A stretch of DNA of 52,725 nt from Saccoglossus kowalevskii. Its lineage: Eukaryota; Hemichordata; Enteropneusta; Harrimaniidae. This document shows positions 1 to 11,907 of this stretch, one piece after another; position 1 is the stretch's first letter; each line of letters begins with the position of its first letter. Location: contig NW_003138331.1 of NCBI RefSeq assembly GCF_000003605.2, positions 3,119-55,843 on the forward strand, written 5' to 3'. The notes beneath the pieces were generated by a model. It had not been told where the DNA came from, ran no database searches, and saw only the letters and a list, made by a program, of their open reading frames with translations. The translations under genes were made by a program, and so were the position numbers.

Positions 1-1435
1 GATACTGTACTGCCTTACACTGCAGTGCAGTTACTGACACTTCAATACATGATACTGTACTGCCTTACACTGCAGTGCAGTTACTGACACTTCAATACAT
101 GATACTGTACTTCATTATACGGCAATGCACGTACCTACACTTCAATACATGATACTATACTGCACTACACGGCAGTACAGTTACCTACACTTCAATACAC
201 GATACTGTGCTGCACTATACGGCAATGCACTTATCTACACTTCAATACATGATACCGTACTGCACTATACGGCAGTGCACTTACCTACACTTCAATACAT
301 GATACTGTACTACACTATACGTCAGTGCACTTATCGACACTTCAATACATGATACTGTACTGCACTACACGGCAGTGTAGTTACCTACACTTCAATACAT
401 GATACTGTGCTGCACTATACGTCAGTGCACTTATCTACACTTCATTACATGATACTGTACTGCACTACACGGCAGTGCAGTTACCTAACTTCAATACATG
501 ATACTGTGCTGCACTATACGTCAGTGCACTTATCTACACTTCATTACATGATACTGTACTGCACTACACGGCAGTGCAGTTACTTATACTTCAATACATG
601 ATACTGTACTGCACTACACGGCAGTACATTTACCTACACATCATTACATGATACTGTACTGCGCTCCACGGCAGTGTATTTACCCACACTTCATTACATG
701 ATACTGTACTGCCTTACACTGCAGTGCAGTTACCGACACTTCAATACATGATTCTGTACTGCTCTACACGGCAGTACATTTACCTACACTTCAATACATG
801 ATACTGTACTGCACAACACGCCAGTGTATTTACCCACACTTCATTACATGATACTGTACTGCCTTACACTGCAGTGCAGTTACCGACACTTCAATACATG
901 ATTCTGTACTGCTCTACACGGCAGTACATTTACCTACACTTCAATACATGATACTGTACTGCACAACACGCCAGTGTATTTACCCACACTTCATTACATG
1001 ATACTGTACTGCCTTACACAGCAGTGTATTTACCCACACTTCATTACATGTTACTGTACTGCCTTACACTGCAGTGCAGTTACCGTCACTTCAATACATG
1101 ATACTGTACTTCACTATACGGCAATGCACTTACCTACACTTCAATACATGATACTGTACTGCACTTAACGGCAGTGCAGTTACCTACACTTCAATACATG
1201 ATACTGTGCTGCACTATACGGCAATGCACTTATCTACACTTCAATACATGATACTGTACTGCACTATACGGCAGTGCACTTACCTACACTTCAATACATG
1301 GTAATGTACTGCACTACACGGCAGTGCACTTACCTACACTTCAATACATGATACTGTACTGCACAACACGGCAGTGTATTTTCCCACACTTCAATATATG
1401 ATACTGTACTGGACTACACGGTAGTACATTACTTT
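1..1435. repeat. 50-bp minisatellite array, about 29 copies
   Basis: Every 50 bases the unit restarts with GATACTGTAC and ends near TTCAATACAT or TTCATTACAT. One monomer near 480-499 lacks a base, shifting later units by one. Many monomers carry a short inverted repeat (ACTGC, 8-base spacer, GCAGT, sometimes extended to GTACTGC/GCAGTAC). The blocks 700-849 and 850-999 look identical to each other, a three-monomer 150-bp higher-order repeat. Open frames across the array only reflect the repeat and are not coding. The array reaches the left edge, so its full length is unknown. Confidence 0.97.
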
Positions 1436-2921
1436 CACTTTAATGTACCAATTCCATCTACGTCCGTCTTTTTTGGACGAATAAGTATAAAATGTTGAAT
1501 TCGAATTCGTACCACGGTAATCAATGAGAAATGTTTTATTTTCCAACGGATTTGTTTGCATCTGAATCCGTTAAACTTTTTTGTTTTTAAAAACAGATAA
1601 AAACTGAATATATGTAATATGCATTTTTAGATATACAATACAATTTCTAAAACAGCATATGGAAAGGTAGCAACGTCTTCGTCATTTGGAAAATTTGCGC
1701 GACGTTTACGTCACATTCGAGCACGTTATTTTAATTACGTCAAATTCAGAATTGCCATAGCGATACAACGTTTGTCGTGCCGAAAAGAGTGATTTTGCGG
1801 AGCACCCCGTAGCGATGTTTCACGATTGAGTGTCATTTGCCAACTGAAAACTGTCGGATATCTTTCCATTATATCCGGACCCGCGGTTTAGAAAATAAAC
1901 AGACATAATCCACGAAAAAAGTTGTAATATGTCTCGATTTTGTGAATTCCATCGAAATTCTCTTTCACTTGGTTTCTATTACATGTAACACTTCATTGAT
2001 CTAATACCTCAACACAGAGAGGTATATTTACTTATTTTTTATTCAAGGGTACTCAAAATACGGTAACATGTGGTGTTTACTACACCATTACATACATGTA
2101 TACTTTATATGTAAAGCACATTCGCGTTTGTCATTAAAACATATCGTTTTAATTGAAAGCACACTGCTGTAATTAAAAACATGTGTATTATATAACAAAG
2201 TATTTTCTATCAAAACAGTAGTGTTTTAGTATTTTCAGAAAAGTGTTTTAGGTAGTTATCAAAACATATTTTCGCTCTACGATTTTACTTGCGGATATGC
2301 TAATTTCATCTCGTTTGGTTCGAATATTTTCCCTAAACGAGTCATAGTTTTATTGGGTTGGCACATGTTTGCTGTAACCAAACTATTCAATGGTGATTTT
2401 CTATTAAATTGGATTAAATTCGCTAGTCCCTGGGTTTTGTATTTGTTGTCACGAGGTCTTAACTGCATGCATTTGCGTTTATATGATGCAATACACAATA
2501 CGTGTTAGTACTCTCTGAAATGTATCCTTCATCTGCTTTATCGTAGAGTGGTTATGTCGCAGTGCATATCGGTCGGATATATTACGTCTGGTGGTTCAGT
2601 CTGTGTTGCGTTTTTGACATATTCATCGACGAGGGTAATTGAAATGTGGCCTGTGTAACATGTTGCTTAGTTGAAAATCATAAGTCTCGAACGGGTATAT
2701 TGTGTCAAGTGTTTCATATTTCGGCTATCGGTCACGCATGGCAATTTGTGATGATAACAAAAATTGTTTCCAATGATACCAAAGAAACACAACATTACCC
2801 TAACTTCCAGTGACGTGAGAGATACAAACTCATTATAGCGCCACCCTTAGTGAAAAAAATGCAATTCTCATTCACACGTATAGAGGGCGCTAAAATGTCA
2901 AATTTCTATGTGTCAGTGTAA
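1436..2921. other. Intergenic, no gene recognised
   Basis: The sequence is AT-rich with short open frames only. I see no exon with paired splice sites, no RNA gene and no clear repeat until the MITE at 2922. Confidence 0.6.
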
Positions 2922-3580
2922 CTAAGGTATAGAACCGGGTTCGTGGGCACTCGGAGTGAATTTTGACATGTTTACACTAGTTTTTCAACGTCTCCACGAA
3001 CAAAATGACGTTTGGGCTTATTTTTAAAGCTTTGCATTCTCGGACACTGACATTCGAAGTATGAAATACTGACCGAGATTGAATATACGGCACACATCCT
3101 GCATGACAACATTGTAATATGAAAACAAAACATAATATATATATATATATATATACGCCTGTATATACGCTGATAACTTTTGTGTGAAAGTTTTATTCAA
3201 AATAAACAAGAATTTTTCGAGCTATTTAGATTTGAACTTCCACTGTAAAGTGAAAAACACAAGTGGAGATAATGGATAATTTGCATATTAACCATTCACT
3301 CAGTAAGAAGTTTTCTAGTGCTCATAATTGAAATGGCTGTAACAGTTGCAAATTTAAACCTATTATCGTTTTGTAAAAAGTTAAATATAGTGCATAATAT
3401 AGTGCACCATGTTTCTTTTTGATTATTTATGTACAGCATTGCTAAATTTTGCTAAACATTCAAAACAGAGAGAATGTTTGTACCTGTTTTGTTAACAGTC
3501 TATAGCCAAGACTGTTTGGACAATAACAAGAAAAAACAAATGTACTCCCCAGTGCACACGAACTTGCATCTACACCTTAA
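2922..3580. mobile_element. TTAA-type MITE, family A, copy 1
   Basis: The left end (CTAAGGTATAG, then GGTTCGTGGGCACTCGGAGT) and the right end read on the minus strand (TTAAGGTGTAGATGC, then GTTCGTGTGCACTGGGGAGT) are the same terminal sequence over about 45 bases, so this is an element with long inverted ends of about 659 bp. The flanking tetranucleotides are CTAA and TTAA, consistent with a degraded TTAA target duplication. The part around 3340-3540, reverse-complemented, matches the interior of the copy at 6423-7213. There is no transposase frame. TTAA targets are typical of piggyBac-mobilised elements; that link is inference. Confidence 0.8.
3133..3155. repeat. (AT)n microsatellite inside MITE copy 1
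   Basis: A run of about 11 AT dinucleotides. Confidence 0.95.
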
Positions 3581-6422
3581 ATAGTTATTATTGCGTTATA
3601 CATGAATAATCGCGGAGTGTAATCTTACAAGTGTACATTTCTGATATGACTCACGGAGTTATTAACGAAGTTTGGAAGCAGGTGATTCTGTTCGTCGCAC
3701 CATTGTTGTTTTTATGGCACTCGAACAAGTTAAATTACAGTATTCGTATTTAATCAACATGAAAAATACTGTGTATGTGTATGTGAACGGTCGGAACCGA
3801 GTTGGCACGTGAACGGCACGTGCTAGATAGATGCTACTGATAGATGCTCGGCACCCAAATTCGGCACGTGCCACAATTTGATGCCTGAACGCACGACACG
3901 AGCCGAATTCACGCCCTCGGTGGTGAATTGAAGAGAACTTATACTGATTATATGTGGATGGGGGAGTGGAGCTATATATGGTCGGATGCTGCCGTAATGA
4001 ATGAAATGAATGCAAACGCATGATTATGTGCTACTGCAACCGTTTTTTTTTTTTTGCTATGCTACATCAACGTAACAAAATAATTGTTTTTCGAATCTTA
4101 TTTGCCGTTCATGTGCACGATGACTCGTAATAATATCATTATAGCAAGTGGATATAATTTATAGTAATTATTATTATCATCGTTTTCTTTGTTCTAGAAC
4201 AGAGTTGCATTTCCATATCAACACAGCGTTCAGTCGAAAAAAAAAAACATTTGTCCGCGAAAAGAAATGTCAAAATACGTATTTCTGGTGTGTTAATTTC
4301 AAGTTTCCGTTTATAAGGTTGCTAGGCTACAATGTATGTGACGGGGCGATCTGGCTAGCAAAGTGATGGTGAGTCTGGCTTTCCAAAAATAAAACCCGCC
4401 TTCCAGTGACGAGACCCTAATACGACATACGAGTAAATAGTGAAACGAGAACCGTTTCAAGTACCGATATTGTCTGTTGTCGTCCATCAACGACGATTAT
4501 ATTTTTGTTTGAAATTTTTACTAGGTTCTAGATGAAACGGAGTGGTCGATATGAACGACGCTGCCTTCATCAATATACATAATGTGTTTATAACAAACAC
4601 GCTCTGTCACACAAAGACGTTATTGTATTTGAATTTTACGAAACCTCGGCTAAAATAAACTGTCGATTGATACATCGTGTTACAAGGATATTTTCGATAT
4701 TTTGCGACCACGTCAATAATTTGCCGTTGCCATGGTTTTTACTCGATCTTGTAGATGATTTTCTATTGTTACAAAATATATTCAAAACATACTATTAAAC
4801 TTTCCCGACATTGCAGATAATTTCATGTTGTTGCAAATAACTTTTAAGGCTTTCTATACAATATGTAAAATGGACAGTGTAAGGCGTCAACTAGAACTTC
4901 GCACCTGCCAAATATTTTACTATGTTTTATTTGGCAACTTTTTATACAGTTGTCCACCTTCCACTTATAACCGCTCAAAATAACGTTTCTGACATTGACG
5001 ATTATTCGTTATAAACAGTTTGCTTCTTACGCACTATCATTCACTTGTTCTCCTCATACAATGTTACTGCTCTGCAATTGCCTTTTTCGACATTGTTGAT
5101 TGCAGAGTACTTGTCTTACTTTCTAATCAACATTCAATGTCATCGTCTTATTATGACTTTATATACACCCTTTATGAATCCTTTGCACATTCATAAACAA
5201 GATATATAAATTCCTATGTAACGTTCAAGGTTTCCAATACTTCTAAGGCATCGACGCTACCCGTCATTGCATAACCCTTTCACGCCGAAAGTACTCTGCA
5301 ATGTGGAAGCTTTATATTGCCGCGATCTGTGAGCGGCGAAATTAATTGGTAAGCGTCTCATTCTGGAAAAGGACATCGCATTACACTCGAGCATATCGTA
5401 CGGGTGATCAGACTGCCCTGTCGTAATAATCATTTGAGTGCTGGTAGAATAATTATTGTGAGTTTTCAGCATTGAAACTCAGTTGAAGTGTTTATGTATT
5501 TTATAGTGTAACTACCGTGGGTGAACAATTCATATAAGAGTGTACTGGTCATTGAAGTGCTTTGCCTAAGGAATTACATGTAGCTATACTGAAAATATCA
5601 ATTTGGGATTCCATAAGCTGGCGATTTGTGATGTAATGCAACCTGTCGTTTATTATGTATTTGATGCGCCGGTATCCTAAGTGTGATGTCATCGCGGACT
5701 AATGACTATATCGACCGTATCCCACCGAGCCACTAGCTTGTCGTATGCAAATGCACATAATGGCACAATACTGTAATAAATATTACACTAGCCTATTAAA
5801 CCCACTATATGCATTCTTTGTAAGGGTTTACGCAGCGCAGCACATCAGAAGGTTGTGCTGCCATGTTTTCTCCAGGTAGTTCATGTTTTTATTATAGCTT
5901 AAACATTTCACAGTTACTTTTATTTAGAACGAACGGCCAAGTGATTCATAGGACGACGCACTGGTGTTGTTGGCTCTTCTGAACAGTGTAGACAAACCCT
6001 ACATATGCAACATATATCAATTTAGTTGCTCAGGATTACTTTAAAGTTGAGTTTGATCTGTTTTTCCTTTTTCATTAGCTCCGGCATTCTGCAGCAACGC
6101 GTGCATAGCCCGTAGAGATACATGGTACATACATATATGCAACGAATCCTCCGTTCGGCAAATACTACTGTTACAATAAGTAATATTTATAGAATCGGAC
6201 ACGAGTGACTGCTGGCGCACGGATCGTACTGTATTTCAATTATACACTAGGCGCTAGCGAAGGACAGTTAGCAACAACTGTTGAGTCAGAGATTTCAATT
6301 CAATTTATCACTGATGAATACATTTTGAGCGTCAAATTGAAGGTAAATAATTTTCAACATATCCAACAGAACAATATGAACAAAATTATGCCGTACACAT
6401 CGTTAATCTCTGAAAATATAAC
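3581..6422. other. Intergenic, no gene recognised
   Basis: Only short open frames occur, including a 119-residue minus-strand frame at 3662-4021 with low-complexity composition and no domain. Three CACGTG motifs cluster at 3806-3870. I see no other structured feature. Confidence 0.6.
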
Positions 6423-7213
6423 TTAAGGTAGAGATGCAGGTTCGTGGGCCCTTTGGAGTGAAATTTAGTTTTTTTGCTTTTTATTATCCAAACAGTCTTA
6501 GAATTGTGAATAGTGGAACATACTCGAAAACGATTTTAAAATATAGATAACAGGTGCAAACATTCTCTCTTTTGAATGCTTGGCAAGATTTAGCAAGGCT
6601 GTATATAAATAATAAAAAAGGAACATGGTGAAAAAAAAGTAATGACGGGATTTCCATATTTAACTTTTTATAATTATCTCAGCTTATTTTTAGTGCATAT
6701 CCCAGAACTTTAAAAAAAATAGCTCATAGGCGCTTTGATCTTTTGTTTTGAAATTTTCACAAATGATTGACAATCTTCAAAACGCCGTCGGGGCATTGTT
6801 TTTGGTTGAACAGTGTTACAATAATCGAACAGACAACTAGCCTGGGTGTTAATTTATGCATAAACTTGAAGTAGTGAAATTTGAGCTGCTGCCCTGCAAA
6901 ATTGACAACTGGTAGACAGTTTTCAAGTTTTAATAGTAAACAGATGTACCCATGAACCAATTTTGACAGGAAATAAGAAGCATGGTTTAGAAGCTATTTT
7001 TTTTAAATCACTTTTGACCAAAAAAGCTCATTTTTGTGCATATTTAAAACTACAGTGTCCATATAAAAAAAAACAATTTTTAAAATTCATACAATAAGCT
7101 TTCCGAAAATATATAGTTTTGTGGACAAGGGAGGTCATCTTGGCTTCCTGATTAACTAATTAAAATACTTGTCAAAATACTAAATAAAATACTAAACTGC
7201 ATCTCTACCTTAA
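6423..7213. mobile_element. TTAA-type MITE, family A, copy 2
   Basis: Perfect terminal inverted repeats: the left end reads TTAAGGTAGAGATGCAG, and the right end CTGCATCTCTACCTTAA is its exact reverse complement. The symmetry continues one or two bases outside the TTAA on both sides. The element is about 791 bp including both TTAA copies and has no transposase frame. Its left 130 bases and interior around 6540-6680 match copy 1, partly in the opposite orientation. The perfect ends suggest a younger insertion than copy 1. Confidence 0.88.
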
Positions 7214-7800
7214 GTGTACATTTTTGTGAATATCTCCACAAATGGATATTTGCACAGCCAGATTGTAGTTAAAAGTGTTCGCGCTCTGCATAGGAATATG
7301 CTGTTCCAATTTATTCCAGTATTACAACATCAGAGAATATAGCGTCGACCGAAGGTAAATGGGTACCAAAATATTCCCGGTGCATCTCAATGTTATGTAT
7401 GAATGTGATCAAAGTATTGTTGCTCCTGTAGTAACAAGTGACACAATGTTAAACGAAGAGCTGTTCATATGATAGCAAACTATAAACGCCTGTATTAGTC
7501 TATGCTCACATCTGAATCTGGTATTCCCTGAACCCAGATATAAAACTTTTTTTATTAACGTTTCTTTTTTTTTCAATTCTAGAAATTATGAACTGTGTAT
7601 ACATATGTGATTACTGATCCTCTTGATGCAAAAACACACTGTTTTTCATAATCTGGATATAAATTCTTGAATTAACGAATTTGCGGTGACCGCTAGCGAA
7701 CATTTGGCAAATAATAAGGGTTTAGAGTAAACAGATCAAATACGGGGACTAAAAGGTGAAAATTCATAGTTCAAACATTATTACATATTATGTTGCTGCT

Positions 7801-7846
7801 TAATATATATATATATTATATATATGTATATATGTATTTATACATA
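7801..7846. repeat. Imperfect (TA)n microsatellite
   Basis: Alternating TA, interrupted by TT and TG. Confidence 0.9.
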
Positions 7847-8186
7847 TTTCAATTATCCAATAGTTTCGGCTACATATTAAAAGTTAGTAAACGATTGGTG
7901 TGCAATCGAATTGCAAGGTGTAATGAAAACTCATGTATTCTGATAATAATGTCAAATTGACGCAATCGATTCCAGTTCCTTCGATTAAGAAATAGCATTC
8001 TAAAAAATAATACATCTGTCATGTTTTTTCCGGTTGATCGGTCTGGCAATAATTACGGAAATTTCAATGAACACCCAAACTCCATAGTATCTTCACTGGT
8101 TGAACATAAAACGACTGAACCGAGTCTGAAACTTGCGGCGAATTGGATACATGTGATGAACCGAATATCAAAAGTCGTGACTCGTG

Positions 8187-8286
8187 ATATCAGATGTATT
8201 AAACTCGTGTAACAATGACCACACTGTTGCGAGCCATTAGCGAGAAAGATATGGCAATAACTAGGCTAGTTTAATACATCTGATAT
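8187..8286. repeat. Inverted repeat, 19-bp perfect arms, 62-base loop
   Basis: ATATCAGATGTATTAAACT at 8187-8205 is exactly reverse-complemented at 8268-8286. The outer flanks are partly similar too. It may be a tiny MITE or a structured transcript element. I found no coding sequence in it. Confidence 0.85.
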
Positions 8287-10689
8287 GATAATCGTGGGTC
8301 AGTCATTAGATATACTCCAGCATAATTATAAATTCAGTGGTCACATTGTTTACACGATTTCAACACAAGCAAGTAGAGGTGAGAATGCGTGCAGGGGCGG
8401 ATAATACATATTAAGCATGGCTTTTTCAAAAGGGTGATATATTTAGAGTTATATTGACTTCATCACGCTGCAGCTGACACTCAGATCACTTCACCCTGGT
8501 GATATTTCAATAGAATCGCCTCGCAAACAAATGGAGAATACAAAGATTATGCTTGAACATGTGATGATGCTAAACCAATGTTAGTGTAACGATATTCATT
8601 ATTTTGTATGTATTGACATATAACTTCATTTGAAACCCACTCTGTCAAACTTTAGACAACGCACTCCTAGTACTAACCCACAGTTGTGTACGAAGTAAAT
8701 AAATAAATAATAAAATATCAAAAAATAATAACGTGTCACATGAATTTGTAAATGTGAAAACAGACCATCATATTAGTGAACCAGATAATAGGATAACAAT
8801 TCAGTCTTTTGTAATACGAGGTATGTTCTATAGATTAGATTTAATCTCTCGCCAGCAGGTGGATATGAACAAAAAAGGACGATTCTAACAGACGCATGCT
8901 TGGCAATACTATAGAACATCGTCACAGAAAAATAGATTCGAACACTCACACACAGAGTGAGTTATGATATGCTGTTTTCTAACTCTATAATGTTTTGTTT
9001 TTATTTTGCAAATTCTAACGACGGGTCGATACATTCGAAAATGGAAAACATAAATATTATTTAACATAACAAAATCATCCCAACGACATAAACGATGAAT
9101 AGTAACAGAAAGGGTGATTTTGCTGATAAAACAATCAGATGCATTGATCCAATCATACAATATTTCAATAAATGTCGATGAAAATACAGTAGGATTTTAG
9201 TATAACACCCACCAACATACATATACGTGATATTTCGTATTTAAACATACTACATATTTGAGTGTACGATTAACCACTCGGTTGCAAAGTTATCTTACTT
9301 AAAAATGGTTATATGTTATATATTGGATGTTGTAGTGAAAATATTTCGTGGGTGGACGCAGACTGACCTTATGGTGTGGTGAATATTGAAAATCAAATCT
9401 GCTTCACTTTATTGACATGTGTCATCACGATGATGATAATACATACCGGCGATGGACTGGCGGCAGAATATATGCAGCAGTACATTCAGTGTGTTAACCA
9501 AACTGACCCATATGTTTTATGTGAAAGAATGGTCACATTTATGCCTATCGCGTTGCGTAAGTCCACTTCGGGTGTACATTGCCTAGCTAGATCAAATTAA
9601 AACTAATTATATTCTCGGATTTGAATAAATATAATTTTTTTGTGGACGAAGAATTAATTATTCTTTTTGTTTTTCTTTCTTGAAGTTCAAAATGAGAGCC
9701 AGTTTTAGAAACATGTGTTCGTGATTATGTAGCAGTAGGCGGTACCATGACAAATCGTTTGATCAATTGAATTCAGAACCCCAATGACATGTGTGCCTGA
9801 TACACTGTTGTGTTGTGTTTTACATGGACACGTTCATTGATTTATACATAAATTTGATACTAAATTTTTGCGGTATTTTAGCTACTCCATCACAGATATT
9901 TTCCGCCGACAGAATGTCAAATCTGAATAAACTTGATCATCAACCACATCATGATCACAATCATAAAATACTAATGTGAGCATGCATGGACACAAAACGA
10001 CAAAATTGTCAGCTAATTCTGTTTCGAGTTTATCGGTCGACTGAACGAGAATAATAAAACAAAAATACGCACACTGACAAAATGAGAAACGTAGGCGGTA
10101 ACATAGAAGCGTGAATATCAAAATATATAATCTACGAAAATAAATCATAGTAGAAAAACTCGTGACTTACAACCTGGGTAAATAACGTCATTTCATTTAT
10201 TCAACTGATCCTGTTTTTTTCTATGGTACAATAATTTTAAATTTATTTTAAATAATAGTAGGCAAATTACAATAAAAATAGACGAAATGGTTTGTGTTCT
10301 CAGTCGTAGTGAAATATGCTTCGAGAGTCATGTGCCAATTGAACATATATGACGTTTTGTCTCAATCGTTGACAATCGCTGTACAATTCCACTTCATTAT
10401 AAGGTACCTTTGCTGAATAGCAGCGAGTCATGTACTTGATAGTTGGTTTATTTTCATATGTTGTTATCAGTATTATTACATTTATTTCACATTTATTTAT
10501 CACGTTAAATTCAAGCCCATAGACTTGACTGGTAAGTAAGCCTGCGTGAGTGGGTGGTAAATGACCAATTATTTTGCGCCTGACTTGTTGTCCTTTCGTT
10601 AATCATGACACATTCCTGATAATAGATTCTTGTGAACAGATGTAGAGCCCCTAACTGGACAAACAAAAAAATGACGTTATTTTGTACAC

Positions 10690-10767
10690 GAGTAATATTT
10701 TGTGTTCAGTCAGAATAGTCACTTCATATAATATCATCTTATACATAGGCGCAGTCGTATCTCTCAG
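10690..10767 (+). promoter_or_regulatory. Possible untranslated first exon of gene 1
   Basis: Gene 1 must have an upstream untranslated exon, because an acceptor lies one base before its ATG. This stretch ends ATATCATCT, then GCAGTCGT, then a GGTAAT donor at 10768. Genes 2 and 3 have a comparable ending (CATC/CATTG, GCAG, GGTACT). The similarity is short and the upstream part does not align well, so this is only a candidate. Confidence 0.25.
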
Positions 10768-11907
10768 GTAATATTATGTTTTACTTTTATTATGTGTTAT
10801 CATATTTACTTATATTTTATCCCTTGAAGTAAAAATTGCTTTGGTTCCGAGTTGCTTTCACCTTATTACATATATAAATAAATATTTCACCACATTGTTA
10901 TAGCTGTTTTTTTTCGCTTTACTCGGACAGTCATGTATATGAAATTTAGAAGATAATTGTAATATATTACTGCGAAACATTACTAGTGACAGAATGCGTT
11001 ACGCAGTCAGATTTTTGTAAACACGGTTAATTCGTATTAGATAATAGGGGACAGTTTGATGACATCGAAATAAAACATGTCTTTACTTGTAGATTTTATA
11101 ATCAAACTAAGGCATTTTTGCAAATTTTAACACAACAAAACATTGAACCTTAAACGACTATGTACAATTACGTTATATAGTACTAGTACGAGCATTTAAA
11201 TGGTCAAAATTGCCGCCATTTACTGAATTTGTTGCTGAACGAACTAACAATATCACGTGAACATATATCGAAATTGATGCCATGGACGGAGTTCGTGCAT
11301 ACTAAAGTTGTTTCTTTACATACAGAACATAAATTATATAATTAACTGTGATTTTCCATGTAATTCGCAATCATATAATTTAAGGTACTGGATTCGTACT
11401 AGAGAAATGCAAAGGGACGATCAATTGAATGTCTGTTGTTACTGTGCATTCAACTGGGTTGCAAACATGCGCTACAGGCCTGTGTTATTTTTTTAAATCT
11501 ATTATTTTTTCCGAAACTGTGGCTTAATTTGTCACATTGGAGCACGTATAAAGCATGTTGATGATGATATACATATGTATTCATATTAAATCTGAACGGT
11601 TTATTTCTTCTCGGTCGAAATATATTGAAATCCATATATGAACTATATGAATATAATGTGGTTACTAAATGCAATTTTGATTTACATAAACAATACTCAC
11701 TGAAGTCACACGCTTTATTACTGGACACGTTGCTGCTTCCAATTTATCGATTGTTCATAATAATTTGAAATGCATTCCTTGCAGTCAAATTGACGGCTAT
11801 TGACTAGTTTATTCCAAATAATGTGAGGAATGCAACCATCAACTGGCTATCCATGTACACATTTATTATCCATACAAAAGTTAACAATTTATTCTTTATT
11901 TACCAGA

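Larger units (their letters stand above)
7214..10689. other. Intergenic upstream of gene 1
   Basis: The stretch contains an AT-rich microsatellite (7801-7846), a 19-bp perfect inverted repeat (8187-8205 with 8268-8286) and one possible orphan exon (9367-9556). No confident gene was found. Confidence 0.55.

Noticed and set aside
125-1168. Several open frames of 64-75 residues in the first 1.2 kb
   Set aside because: They are translations of the 50-bp minisatellite, whose period is not a multiple of three; they repeat every 150 bp and are not genes.
3662-4021. 119-residue open frame on the minus strand
   Set aside because: Low-complexity composition, no domain, no splice or promoter context, and it contains repeated short motifs.
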